Origin: Macrobrachium rosenbergii
Taxonomy: Eukaryota > Arthropoda > Malacostraca > Decapoda > Palaemonidae
Assembly: GCF_040412425.1 (NCBI RefSeq)
Contig: NC_089756.1
Span: forward strand, 1,068,998-1,132,997
Direction: 5' to 3'
Length of the DNA: 64,000 nucleotides
The notes under the pieces are model-generated. The model saw only the letters and a list, made by a program, of their open reading frames with translations, was not told the origin of the DNA and ran no database searches. The position numbers were made by a program, and so were the translations under genes. Each line of letters starts with the position of its first letter. The first letter of the stretch is position 1. Shown here piece after piece: positions 22,899-35,740 of the stretch.

Positions 22899-23215
22899 CA
22901 GGTAATTAATTGCCTTTATACTTTTTCTCATATTTCCACTTTTGCCTTTTAGCTTCTTTATCAGGTAATTAATTGCCTTTATGCTTTTTCTCATATTTCC
23001 ACTTTTACCTTTTAGCTTCTTTATCAGGTAATTAATTGCCTTTATGCTTTTTCTCATATTTCCACTTTTACCTTTTAGCTTCTTTACCAGGTAATTAATT
23101 GCCTTTATGCTTTTTCTCATATTTCCACTTTTACCTTTTAGCTTCTTTATCAGGTAACTGATTGCCTTTATGCTTTTTCTCATATTTCCACTTTAAACCT
23201 TTTAGCTTCTTTAAT
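22899..23215. repeat. tandem array of five 63-bp units
   Basis: Unit starts at 22901, 22964 and 23027 are exactly 63 bases apart. Because 63 is a multiple of three and one minus frame has no stop, the array also reads as a 21-residue peptide repeat (MRKSIKAINYLIKKLKGKSG plus N). I regard this as a chance property of the period, not as evidence for a gene. Confidence 0.92.
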
Positions 23216-25350
23216 ATAATTAGATTGATATATTATTTTTATAATTTATTTATTTTGATTCCTTTTAGCTTTTTATCAGGTAATTAGTTTGTTTTGGAGA
23301 CAGTTTTATTTTCATATTTCCACATAAATTTCATCAGGTGATTATCATTGCCAGCATTTTCCCAATAAATTTATTAAGCCATATTTTTTATTTCTTTACC
23401 CAGGTAATGCAACTTTTGAAAAACTTTTCTCATATTTTCAGCAAATTTTACCATTCTTTACAAGTAAAATTACCTTTTTAAGTTTTAAATCTCAAAAACA
23501 TTCAAAGTTTTAGCTTTACCAGGTAATTAATTGCCTTTATTCATTTCCAAACTCATATTTCCCCTTTTTCACCTTTTGCTTTCCTGAAATTAATTGCCAT
23601 ACAATTCTCATATTTCCACAGGCACTTTTCAGTACTTTCTTTACCAGGTAATTAATTGTTTTATGTTATATAAATTTTCAACTTTGAACCTTTTGACTTT
23701 TTAATCAGGTATATTTAATTGCCTTTATGGGTCTCATGTTCCATCTTTTAATCCTACATTTTTATGAAGGTCTAATTGATTTTGACACTTAAATTATCTT
23801 TCCACTGGTACTACATCTTTGTTAGATTTAGCATAATTAAATTGCTCCGAATTTTTCTGCATTTCCATTTTCAACATTTTTGCAAAATAATATCAAGATT
23901 TTATTGCCTAATGCTTTTTCTCATATTTCAATTTACCTTTTATCTGTATCCAGACCAGGTAAATAATTTCCAACTTTATGCTTTCCAAAACATTTAAAAC
24001 AAATATTTTAGTTCTTTTATCTGTCCCTCAAATTAATTGCCTTTATGCTTTTGACAGATAATGATTTAAACTTTTATACAAACTTCTGTAATTCCTTTAA
24101 GAATTACTTGGGTTTAACAAAACATCATTTACATTTTCCTTCAAATTTAGCTTTTTATCAAAATTAATTGCCTTTATGCTTTTTCTGATATTTCCTTCAC
24201 ATAGAGTTTATTCTTGCAATAACCAAACATCTACGTATATCATATTTACACTTTTACCTTTTAGGTTTCTTTTGGTAATTTGTTTATGCTTTTCATTTAA
24301 TCCATTCACATTTAACCTTTTACCTTTTCAGATCTATTCTTTATCAGTTTGTCCTATATTTCCGTTTTGACCTTTTTTTCTTTATCGGGTAATTAATTAC
24401 AGATTCATCTTTTCTCTTGATTTGAACGTCAACATTTATCTGATAATAGCTGCCTTCAACAGTGTAATTAATTGTTTATAATCTTTCCTCAGAGTTGAAA
24501 ACTTTTCCAATTTAGCTTCTTTACCAGGTAATTAGATAGCCTTTATGCTTTTCTCAATTCCACAGATTTGAAGCTTTTATCAGGTCATTATTCTTTGAGT
24601 TTTAGATCCTCATATTTCCAATTTCTTCCAGTTTAGTTCTTTATCAGGTAATTAATTGCCTTTATTACACTCTTCATATTTGAACTTTTACCTTTTACCT
24701 TGGTTTATCTTCAATTAATTGCTCTTTATACTTTTCCATTTTCACAGTTTTTTTGTTCTTTACCTTGGTTTCATCCTCTTGTGTTTTTCCATTTCGGCAG
24801 ATTTTACCAGACTTGAAAATACTTTTCATATTTCAAAACTTTTATTTTTGCTTCTTGTCCAGGAAGCAATTAATTGGAAATGACTTTTCTCACTTCCACA
24901 TTTTGAGACATGTCTTTTCTTTACCAGGTAATTAATTGAAATATTATGTCTTTCTCAGATTTCCACTTTTGCCTTTTGAAATTTATTGATTAATTTCCTT
25001 TTATGCTTTTTCTCATATTTCCGTTTAACTTTTAGCTTCTTTACCAGGTAATTAATTGCCTTTTATGCTTTATCACATATTCCAATACTTTCCTTTTGCT
25101 TCTTTGCAGGTAATTAACTGCCTTTATGCTTTTTCTCCTCCCACATCAAATTTTGTAAAGACTTCATTTTTAAAATTTTGCTCTTATTTTCATTCCTTCA
25201 GACCATTCGTTTTGGAACAGTTTATTTTACTTTTCATCATAACAGACAGGCAAATATTTATCATTGACAGCATTAATCGATATTGCAAGATCAATTTATT
25301 AAGCCATTTTTCATTTGACAAACAGACAAATCTTTAATGAAAACAATTAC

Positions 25351-26697
25351 TCAGCTTTTTAGAAATTTACATCATTCAATTACATTTGTAAAGGCATCTT
25401 TTTAAGAAACATTCAAAACAGACAAGATTTGAGGCAAATGGGTGGCGTACCATGAAGACATTTCATTTCCGAACAAAAGACGTCACTTCTATTACGTCAC
25501 AACCATAGCCTGAATTTAACATACAGACCAAGACCACCGAGAAGACCGCAGACAGGCACTGTTCGATTGTACTTATGGTGACAAACAGACAGACGGTAGC
25601 TGTTTAGGCATAGACGGGTGATCTATCCTGAAACAAAACAGTGACAAAATAGATATTTTGTTGCTTGCCAGTTACAGGTGCCATGTTACTTTTAACTACA
25701 GACAGACGGAAGGTCTACAATGATTTTGACACTAAATTAGTCTTATGATAGTGACTAACATCTCTGTTAAGTAGGTTTAATATAAAAGACTCAGAAAAAG
25801 AATTTATTCAACATTTACAGTGACATACAGATTTTACAAACATCTTTATCATTGTATTAAAAATCTGTACCATACACAGTGTTAACATCAAATTACAAGA
25901 CTGGTATTTCATTGATTTACTCAGACAAGATATGAATGAAATGCCCAATTATTGTTTCAGATCCATTTCCTTTATTTGACAGATGATTGTTTTAAACTTT
26001 ACTTTTATACAACTGATGTGACAGACAGGCAGGCAAGAGTGCTTGGGTTTAACGGACAGACAATAAGATGCTTAAAAAAGAGGCAGACATTAAACTTTGC
26101 TATTTTTTTCTTACAGACGGACCGGGAACATCTACAGGCAGGCTTATTGAGAGAGAGAGATTATTTAATTTGTTGACCTTTATATTTAATCCATTCACAT
26201 TCATTATTGCCCATGAAATGATTGAAAGTAAAAAAAATTACATCCCTTTTCTGGTCTCTCAATTTTTGAAAAAAGAAATCAGTGATTTTTTCAAGATCTT
26301 GAATAGTAAAGTTTTCTTCTTTGAGATACTCACTGAATCATTTTCCATTTAATTGAACATTTTTTGTTTTCAAATTTCCATCAGTCTCCATTGCTTTTCT
26401 GACAGTTTATAATGTTTCAAGTTTAAACCATCTTCTATCTCATGACCAATTTTTCGTGAGCTGGTTTCATAATTATCTTATTTTCTCTTGATGAATTTCC
26501 ATCAAATGAGAATAATAGTGGGAACTTCATTGTTTTATTTGTATCTTTCTGGTATAATTTCCAATTCCTGGTTCCCTACATCTCAACAAGTGTACTGAAT
26601 TTCCAGAGATAATCAAAAGAGGTTTCATGTGAGTTTCATCCACCGTCAGTTGATTTGTCATTGCATGGTCAATGATTTACATTTATTCTTAATGGTA
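25351..26697. other. no recognised gene; CAGACAG-rich patch
   Basis: Between about 25230 and 26160 the short words CAGACAG, ACAGACGG and GACAGGC recur at irregular spacing more often than seen elsewhere. No coding motif was found. See the findings for a possible explanation. Confidence 0.4.
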
Positions 26698-26741
26698 CAA
26701 TCACTCAAAAAAGTTTTGCAACATACTTCAAAACTTTTCGG
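26698..26741 (+). repeat. left terminal inverted repeat (Tc1/mariner-type)
   Basis: Pairs with 28508-28551 in inverted orientation; about 10 of 44 positions differ. Confidence 0.72.
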
Positions 26742-27279
26742 ACAACAGCTGATAATAACGACATCTGGCGCTATTTGCAACTCAGTTGTAAGCGCATGAA
26801 ACAACTGAACACTAGTGGTGGGTCCGAGAAATACCTGCAGTTTCCTTAAACAGGGCTTTTTCTGATACTGCTTACTGTTGTCATATTTTACTTAATTAAA
26901 GGATGTTACTATAATACTTCAGAGGTCATCAGCCAAATTATGTTTTAATATTTTCATCTCCAACTGCCATCACTATCGTTGTTTTATCTCCTTCATATAT
27001 GTGAACTTTGTAGACATAGGCCTATGACTGTTTTTTAAGTTGAACTATTAGTCTTATTTATTAACATCAACAAATACGACTTTAGTAAAGATTTGCTTCA
27101 CATTATTATTAATTAAATTTTTGAATGACTAATCCTAACATATTGTGAATTAGTGCAACTTAATATAAAATATACTGAACTAGACTAACAGATTTCACGT
27201 CTAATTTTTGTAATACATAGAATATAATCGCACACACACATACATATTTATACATAGTTACATATACACATTGATTCCG

Positions 27280-27440
<161 letters not shown>

Positions 27441-28507
27441 CCATTATCATGTGTAATTTCTTATTTCTTTCATTGCTACTTAGGCCTATCATTTTGATGC
27501 CTCTGATGAAGTTAACTGAATATATAACGTCTATTTTTGTATTTCTTATTATCTAAGTTTCTAAAGAATTAAAATTAGCAAGACGTTCAACATTAATTTA
27601 GTTTTGCTAAATGCCAGCAGTGAAGAAGACTACTATGCTCATCAGTGGAGAATGTCTCCTCCTCATCGCAAAAAGATGACTCTTAAAAATCATCGGCCAC
27701 TGGATTATATTATAACGCAAACCCTAGCCTCTATTCTTTGTGTTTCGCTGATATGAAGTGCTTCTTGATCAGGAGTATGATGAAATAATATCTTGGTCTC
27801 ATGTAGCCTGTTACGGATGGTTTGAGCAGCAATTGAAGGGAAAGAGCGTAATGTTGTCTCTTTATAGCAACATCGGTTGTCAGGGGGGAGTTAGGACTTT
27901 CTCCTTCAGTGATCATCCGATGATGATCTTTAACAGTTTAGTGCAACAATGGGGTTGTCCTCCAATTTTACAATGAATTTATCAAATTTTCTCGTTTTCT
28001 CTGTTTTTGTATCCTCTATACATGGTTGTTTTATTTACGCTAAGCTGCCGAGCAATATATTTACAACAGAAACATTAGTCTTATATGCTAAGATTGTAAT
28101 GATTCATTGTTGCCCATCTTAAATGCAAGTTACGAGACAGTTTGTTAATTTCCTGCCAGAATTGGATCGATAACATACGACGTTACAGAGATTTTTTCTT
28201 TTTGTTTTTGACAACGATAATGGTTGAATTCTTTCTTTCTTTATTTATATATAATTTCATTGATGATTATTCAATATTATTTTATTATTCAATAAGCTTT
28301 TATCTGGATTCGAAATATAGTTTCTTCTTTGACTCTTTTGCCCAATCATCTGAAGTGAAATTTTTCAAAATGTTTCATCATTTTTCGTAATATGAATTTT
28401 TCACTTGCCATTTTATATTGTTAACCGTATGATTAATAACCAAAGTCTCAATAAGAAAATTACATTTCCTTGTAAATATCAAAAGAACAAATTACTGTTA
28501 GGTGAAC

Positions 28508-28551
28508 GTCAAAACTTCTGGAACATGTTGCAAAACATTTTTGAATGACTG
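28508..28551 (-). repeat. right terminal inverted repeat (Tc1/mariner-type)
   Basis: Inverted partner of 26698-26741; followed directly by TA. Confidence 0.72.
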
Positions 28552-28553
28552 TA

Positions 28554-29380
28554 CATCAGAAAATGAGTCATTTTGTTCTGACGCTGGGGTAAACTGTTTG
28601 GAGACACACGCCTGATGGTAGAGTACCTCAGCAATATTAGGAATTTCTTATCTCTCAAGAGTCTATAACTTTGAGGGGAACAATTACAAAACAAAGAAGA
28701 CAATATTACCAGCTCTGATGAATAATCAAATTTATTCAGTCATTAACTGTAGTTGTTCAAATATGAATTTCAGCACCAGCAAATGTTCGACTGATCATCT
28801 AAAATTATTGCCAAAAATGAAATCACTAATTTTATGGCAGCAATGCTATTGCAGGTTTTAGAAATACACTCAGCAATGTCAGCTCTCTGCAAGTTATTCA
28901 ATATCTACTCAATGATATTCATATCATGAACCTCTGTAGGAATCTTTAAATCTCCCAAGTGACACACTTCAGAAACATGAACAAACGCATGTACTGTGCA
29001 GTTAGCCTTCACTGTAGGTAGGATATTGTGTTGTACAGTATGCTATTTCATAAATCTGTACTCAATTGTTACCTGTGGAAAAGGAAAGATGGTCTTTTAA
29101 TATTTGTACAAAATTTATATATGAGCATTAAAACACAGTAATGCCATGAGGTTAGGTTAGTTATTGACATCCCTTCTGTTTTGTACCTGTAACCCTAGAA
29201 TACTAGGCCAGTCTAATTTTATTCACCTTAACCAAACTAGGTCCAATAAGGTTTGTCCCTTACCTTTGACTACTGGCAATGGTAACTTGCCTACTTCCTG
29301 ATCACTATACTGTACATCCACTTGTGATGAACCTATAACTTCTATGTCTGTGCCATTTCCAAAGCTCTTGCTAAGTCCTA
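28554..29380. other. no recognised gene
   Basis: AT-rich DNA without recognisable coding, RNA or repeat features. Confidence 0.45.
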
Positions 29381-29490
29381 CACTGGGAGTTGTCTGGACA
29401 TAGGCTACACTGGGAGTTGTCTGGACTAGGCTCTGGGAGTTGTCTGGGACACTCTGGGAGTTGTCTGGACATAGGCTACACTGGGAGTTC
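29381..29490. repeat. 27-bp minisatellite, about 4.5 imperfect copies
   Basis: The unit CACTGGGAGTTGTCTGGACA followed by TAGGCTA recurs with small deletions (about 25, 21 and 25 bases in later copies). On the minus strand it gives Q-T-T-P-S-V-x-like repeats within a 102-residue frame (29531-29223) that I do not recognise. Confidence 0.85.
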
Positions 29491-32400
29491 TGTGTTAAGT
29501 CTAGTTTATATGAATTCCTACTAAAATTCAATCTAAGCTAAACCAGTCTTTCTTTATATTGCGCTTTACCTTGCTGCTCACAACAACTACCTAAATCCCT
29601 TTTCTGGCTACAGAATTCTTAGGCTATACCTGGGTGTAGGCACAGGCCTAACTCATGTTACCTTACCAGACAAACCTAACTGTTCGTTTGTTTGTGCCCC
29701 CGACGTGGCGTAGCGCTGGTTTCACTGTGATGACTACATCCTTTATACTGCAGTCAAAAGTTATCCTAATGTGGAATGGAATGGAATACGAAATTTAGGC
29801 TTGAAGCCAAGCACTGGAATCTCATGTTATCCAGAGGCAAAAGTCAAACAATTGTGGCAGTGAACTTTGTGTTGAGTTTACCTACTTACCATAGTAAGTT
29901 CGTACAATAAAACACACCAGATATATCTGTGGCACGCTACTTCATTATGCCATGCAAGTTTTACGGTCCAATGTTAATAAAACAACGGAACCACGAGAAT
30001 ACCTTGTACTCAAATGATCATAGTCAGACTACCAGGGTCGACGTTGTAGGGCAAACAAAGCTAGTCTTGAGGAACTTGAAGACCGTACAGTGACACTATT
30101 TCACTATTTTCATTCCATCACAGGCCCCAGCCCAAAACTTTGAACTACAATATTTTTTTGAGTTTCGGCAAAATCAACCTCTAAAACTAATTTTGGAACT
30201 TTTTATAACCATTTAAGTCCTACTATCAATTTTTCATGTTTATTAAACATCTACCTTTATTCTACAGTACTAAACAGTTTCTTTGAGTTTGTTTTTTTTT
30301 CAAAATTTGTAACTTGCTTCACTTAGGAACCTTCAGACTGTAGGTCACCTGAAAAACAAGATATAAGTCAGTTGCATCAAGCAAAATCGAGGATTCTTGC
30401 TTGTAAAGTGTTATAATATGGACACCGATAGCCACAACCAGGCCTCTAAGCATCTTATACACAGACCTCTGTAACTGAGAAGGGCACAGTTGGTAGACAA
30501 TCTGTGAGCTTTCGTATCCAAACATTGATTTCAGATATAGATTTCAACCCTGTGAATATGCTCTATGACATTTTTGGGTCACTGACATAGCTTCTCTTAC
30601 GAGTTTTGCCTTGTCAAAGACTACTGTGAAGCTTTTCTCAAAAATCAAGAACTTTAAGTTCAAAAATGGTACCCAAAATTCTTTACCAACTAGTAAAATA
30701 AGTCGAGCTGCCAAGTATGCCTACGTAACTTTTTTTTTCACCACTGGAATTTTAACAGAAGTCAAAATAGTCATCAAAAATCTACGATAACACGCTGTAA
30801 AATAATTTTATACACCCGTTACATCACATTAATGTTGAAACATAGTCCTGTTTATATCACTGGTTATTGTAACTTAAAAAGGCGACTGTTTCTTGAACAT
30901 TCTTGAGCTCAGTTTTTGTGCAAACATGAATATTTTAAAAGTAAGCCTTAGTGCTAAAATTAGTTTTCTCCATTCAAATAAGACTTTACTCAGATATTAA
31001 TGACATACCATGAAATTATTCAACGTCATTTAAATTCCACTGGCAAAAATCAGTCATGTAAAGATTTAAGTGCAACTCTGTAGGAATACTGCATTCATAT
31101 TTACATGAGAGTACCACCCCCTAATTTATAACATAAGAAAACCAATAAAAAGCGTAAGAAAACTACGAGACAAATATCCTAATATTGTCAAGATACTTAA
31201 GTACTAAAAATTCATTCATCTGTAGACCACATTCTCCTTTGCAAAGCTTGACCAGGCTTCCCTGGATCCTTCAGGTATACATTTCTCCCCTGTGCATTAT
31301 ATACCTCGGTTTTTAAAGATGTTTCCAGCAACATTTCTCTCTACAATTTATGTAACCTAGTAACTTCGTTTCCATTGCATTTAGTTCTTGAGACTAGTTT
31401 TTTTTAATATGAAATTTTAATACAAATGTTTTCCCTTTACACTTTACTACAGACTGGAGCACATTATCAGGTTCTAAATACTTCTAAAAGTTCCTGCCTG
31501 ACTTTGGTAAGTCTTGTCTGGTGTTCAGCGCAATTAATTAGGAATTTTTAACTGATGTTCGTAGAAAACAAAGTTGTTAAATGCTGGCCCGGTTTTGCTT
31601 TATAGAGTCAGTTGCAGGGTCTCTATTAGCATTCATATCTATCTCAAATCAGAAGACTTCTGCTCCGGGATCCTTGTAGTTGTTTCCTTATTGAGGAAAT
31701 TTTTTTTACTATTATTCCTTGTTCATTTTTGACATGCACTTTATCAAGGGTTTACCTTTGATATAGATAACAAAGAAGCCTTGGCCCGCTAAGGACAGAA
31801 CGTGCAGGGCTCCTCACTACAAATCCTAATACCGACTGTCATTCTGCCAGCAGCTCAGCCTGAAAGGAAAACATTCAGTTAGATTCTGAAGATGTCATTT
31901 CAAGCCATTGACCTCTAAAGGTACTGAAAACCTGGTACTTCCTATTTTATAAAAGTTCCTAAGCAAATTCTTCCCAGTTCAAGCCAAGTTGAAAGTACGT
32001 CAGCTTTCAAATGACTCTCTCATTGCCTGTTAACTCATTTAAATCACCTCTGCATACAACTCAAGTAAAAAGACTTCTTAAGGTTTGTGCGAAATAACTG
32101 TAGGTGACTTGTATACCTAAACCATTCTTCTCTAAGAGGCTGCGATTCAGTGTACGAGTTCGTTGATTACTTTCCAGGTTCAACTGTCAACTCCAGTCTG
32201 TCATCCATTGTACCTCGACGTCATTTCCCATATTTTGATATTAAAGTGATCTGTGGTTCTTCCTCCTCCTTTGTTTTGATTCAAATTGAAGTCGTTTCGA
32301 TACATCTATGATGCCAATTTGATGCAACCCAACTCGTTTCCCCACAAACGATTGAAACACCAAAATGCATTTTTCCAAACATTTACGATTTATTTTAACC

Positions 32401-32706
32401 AAAATTTGTCGCATTTGGATTATATTTATTGACATTCAAACGACACATATACTTTATAGGAAATTATCTCATGAAACTAGATCGATTTTTACGTAACATA
32501 GATACCTAACACGTTTGACAACTATTAAATACCCGATGATTCAAAAATTCTCGTATGATATCAACAGCTTTTAAGCTACCATGTTGATATTACAAATCTA
32601 AATTTCTAAGACTACATTTAATTCATGTGCTAATTTCGCAATTTAATCTACAAGAGAAAATGGTATTAAATCATTACCATTAACCAAACTAATGGTCAAA
32701 ACAGAC
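29491..32706. other. no recognised gene
   Basis: AT-rich sequence with scattered short open frames (for example 30319-30525 and 32241-32435, minus). None has a motif I know. No clear repeats were noticed. Confidence 0.45.
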
Positions 32707-32709
32707 TAA

Positions 32710-32756
32710 TACCTGAGTCATACGTTGGCGATTCAAGACCACGCACGTCGTAACAG
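32710..32756 (+). repeat. left terminal inverted repeat of the 6.58-kb Harbinger element
   Basis: Pairs with 39243-39289. Subterminal words such as CGTCGTAACAGCC and further degenerate GGCG/CGAC motifs extend inward to about 33080. Confidence 0.88.
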
Positions 32757-33125
32757 CCTAAAATTTGCTCATTACGACGCCACTACAATCTAATTACGAC
32801 TAAGTCGCCATCAATTGGCATGATTCGTTAACACGTTGCCCAGCTTGACGATGTCCGCCAAGTGATGGCGGACGTGCAAGGCTGCCTAGCACCTACACAG
32901 TCAAGTCACGACAACTGTCACAAGTTGCCATGCCATGGCGCAAGACACAATAGTGTTGTAATGGCGTCTCGACTGATCCAGTGGCGTCGCTATTTGATTA
33001 CTTAAGACGTAACTAGTAATGTCGACATGCGGCATCCAGTATGACGTACGCCATGAACTTGGCAATCCCACAGCATGCGCAGTGGGGGTACGCAATAGTC
33101 AGACTGTGTCACGTGCGTCGGCAGC

Positions 33126-33134
33126 CATAAAAGG
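33126..33134 (+). promoter_or_regulatory. TATA-box-like element upstream of the MADF gene
   Basis: CATAAAAGG lies about 95 bases before the candidate ATG at 33226/33229. It is followed about 25-30 bases later by TATCAGGTCAACAGTC, a plausible arthropod-type initiator context. Position and sequence fit a basal RNA polymerase II promoter carried by the transposon; this is inference. Confidence 0.45.
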
Positions 33135-33225
33135 CAGCTCCCAGACTATCAGGTCAACAGTCTCTCACCTGTTACCTGTACGTGACCTCTGCTGCTATCC
33201 TCGCTGTGCCCTTTGTTGGATCATC

Positions 33226-34363
33226 ATGATGCCGCAAAGCATTGTCAAGATTGTTAGGAAGAAGGGTGTGCCATACAAGGACTTCTCCCCTAGTACCTCT
33301 GCAGCAGCCGTCCAATGCCATGGTTCTTTGTCATCATCTGCTTCTTCTGCTGATGACCCCCGTATGCAGGCCCTTCAGCAAGCCGCCAAAGAAGGAGACT
33401 AGCTGCAGTAGCACCCCTTCTGTATGACAGGGGCCTTGCTGAATTCAAGTAGGTGGCAAAGAAGACGTGACTCCTGGCAGAAAAGGCCAAGTCCCTCAAG
33501 TCCCCTTTGACAGGAGCGCAGCTGAGCACGTGGTTAAAGTCGATCAGAACCAGGTATGGGTGGTTGACCAGTACCAAGAGCAGCCAGGCAGCAGTGAGTG
33601 ACCTGACAGACAGGGAAAGGTGGATCCTGACGACGTTTAGCTTCTTTGGGAAACACACTGTCCATCAGAAGAAGCCGAAGACCCTTGGATTGAAAGAGGT
33701 AATTGTTCTGCCCTGTATTGGTTCCATATGTTGTGTTTTTTTCCTGATTATAAATATCATAATATAAAAGTTTTCATGTTTCATATATGCTGTTAAAGAA
33801 ATTATTAATACATTTCCCTTTTTCTTTCCCTACAGTCCGCTGCTGCTGCCGGATGATGACGAGGTGATCATCATCCCTGCCATCGAGGAAAGGAGGCCTA
33901 AGAGAAAGAAGTCTTTCCCTGAACGTCAGCAGACCGAAGACTTCGTCCTTGAGAAGGTTAATATTTCATTATTTTCAATCTTGAAAAATAAAACAAACAT
34001 GTTGATTAACATTTACAAAATATATTTGATTTTCATAACATTAACTACATAGATATTTTTTATTGTCTGATTTTATCCTGGTTTTCATTTCTGCAGTGAA
34101 GTATATATCACTTTTGTGTATTAACTAATATTTTTTCTATTTTTTTAGGTGATTGAAAACACCGAAGCGGCCAAGAAGGCATTTATGGATCAGATACAGC
34201 CAAGGTTGCAAAAGATTGTGCGGAGATTGACCCGTTCTTCTGTACGTACCTACAAACGGAGATCGGGTTTCTTGTGCAGAGACTACAGAAGGCAACAAAA
34301 GAAGGGAGACTGAAAGCGAGTTTCGACCTTTTCCAAGCCTCAGATGTTCGATTTGGGAAATGA
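33226..34363 (+). pseudogene. Harbinger MADF-domain protein (three exons, disrupted)
   Basis: The frame starts with two ATGs (33226, 33229): MMPQSIVKIVRKKGVPYKDF, then a Ser/Ala-rich stretch. After a frameshift near HPF the MADF domain reads LYDRGLAEFK-stop-VAKKT-stop-LLAEKAKSLK, then GAQLSTWLKSIRTRYG, TKSSQAAVSDLTDRERWILT and KTLGLKE. Two stops (TAG and TGA) interrupt it in frame. Intron-like gaps with GT...AG ends follow at 33699-33835 and 33957-34148. The exons between them encode DDDEVIIIPAIEERRPKRKK and a C-terminal helical part ending at FGK-stop (34361-34363); the junction frames are off by one. In this superfamily the MADF protein binds DNA and assists the transposase in the nucleus. 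This copy looks dead. Confidence 0.78.
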
Positions 34364-35379
34364 ACTAAGATACATCGTCAACCACATCTTTCGTGCCTCA
34401 GCCTGCACCGTCAACATCCTTCGCGCCTCAGCCTCCTGCTGCTTCAACATCTTCGCGCCTCAGCCTCCTGCTCCTTCAACACTGCCGTCGCCTCTGACAC
34501 CTCCGAATCCCAGCCAAGTGGCCAGTAACAGTTTCCTAGAGAACATATTTCCCCTCTACTGCAAGTCCCGCTTCGACGATGCCTCCTACTTCAAGCGTCA
34601 CTATGACGATGGCTCCTACTACTCCTCAACCTTTAAGTGTATTTTGGTTCCCTTTTCTTCCTTTTTGTTATTGTTCACACAATAATAAAAAGAAAAAAGG
34701 TTCTTCTTGTAACTGTTCTCTACTAATGCTACTGTAAATTCCTTTTGTACCTTTTCAATATGATACTGTAAATTCTTCTGCTACTATAAATTGTATCTAT
34801 GTATATTTTTTATAATATATTAAATTGTGTAATATGTTTATATTGTGTATATATTAAATTTTCCTAAAAGCAATATTAACTTAGTTCTATAACAATATTT
34901 TTTTCTTGAAATATTGAGCACAGTAATTTTTGGGCAACAATTTCCTTAGCCACAAACCATCCCCAATATTTTTAAGGTTATTAAACTTGAGATGAATGAA
35001 GATTGATATTTTCATAAGTTTAGATAAAGTAAAAATGAAACTTAAAACTGGTAAAAATAATGTGCAAATCAATTATATTAAACTGTATATGAATGAGGGT
35101 ATGATATATTTTCATAAGCTCAAATAAAGAAAAAATAGAGCTTAAAACTTGTAAAAGCAATGTGCAAATCAAAGTTATCAGTATTTTTAAAATATTTTCA
35201 GAATTTCAGATAAAGGTAAATAACACATGAAAACTAGTAATAAGTAAAATATATGTGTTAAATATCCTCAGTATTGTTGGTATACTGTGATTAGAGAAAC
35301 TTTTTCTCATCCTAACTGGCAAGATTATACCTCGATCCAAGTTCTGTCTGAGGCGAGCCACTTAGTCAAAAGAAGATTC
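34364..35379. other. Harbinger interior, AT-rich; short Pro/Ala repeat
   Basis: At about 34385-34500 the phrase CTTCGCGCCTCAGCCTCCTG recurs about three times, giving a Pro-Gln-Pro-rich reading. This is possibly the remains of the MADF gene tail. An AATAAAAAG polyadenylation-like signal lies near 34684. The rest is AT-rich with no recognised gene. Confidence 0.5.
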
Positions 35380-35740
35380 AAGCTTAACCCAATAGGGGTG
35401 AGAGAGAGAGAGAGAGGTCAAGGGCCGAATTAATTACCCACAGCTGCCTTTTTTTAAAACATATTTTGGATTAAGCTTATCCCAAGGGGCTGAGAGAGAG
35501 AAAGGTCAAGGGCCGAATTAATTACCCACAGCTGCCTTTTTTTAAAACATACTTTGGATTATGCTTATCTCAAGGGGCTGAGAGAGAGAGAAAGGTCAAG
35601 GGCGGAATTAATTACATACAGCTGTCTTTTTTTAAAACATATTTTGGATTAAGCTTATCCCGAGGGGCTGAGAGAGAGAGAAAGGTCCAGGGCCGAATTA
35701 ATTACCACAGCTGCCTTTATTTTCTATGTTGATTGAAATA
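35380..35740. repeat. four tandem units of 88-93 bp
   Basis: Units start at 35380, 35473, 35561 and 35651. Each has AAGCTTATCCC, a GA-rich run, GGTCAAGGGCCGAATTAATT, CAGCTGCC and a T-run with ACATATTTTGGATT. They lie between the two Harbinger genes. Confidence 0.92.

Larger units (their letters stand above)
19601..25350. repeat. field of degenerate 63-bp satellite units
   Basis: The phrase CAGGTAATTAATTGCCTTTA, followed by TGCTTTTTCTCATATTTCCA and a TTTTACCTTTTAGCTTCTTT tail, recurs many times. Clean copies lie at 22899-23215. Increasingly scrambled copies are seen at 19625-19760 and throughout 23260-25135. The units are always in the same orientation. The region between about 19.9 and 22.85 kb mixes scattered satellite words with an RTE-like LINE. 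Confidence 0.8.

Noticed and set aside
22857..23183. 108-residue basic repeat protein on the minus strand
   Set aside because: It is the translation of the 63-bp satellite. Flanking degenerate units do not keep the frame and there is no promoter or splice signal.
22899..23215. possible CRISPR-like array (regular repeats)
   Set aside because: The units are contiguous, with no unique spacers between repeats, and the surrounding DNA is eukaryotic.
35380..35740. regular repeats that could suggest an array of regulatory sites
   Set aside because: Contiguous head-to-tail duplication of non-coding DNA inside a transposon. No spacer logic and no known motif.
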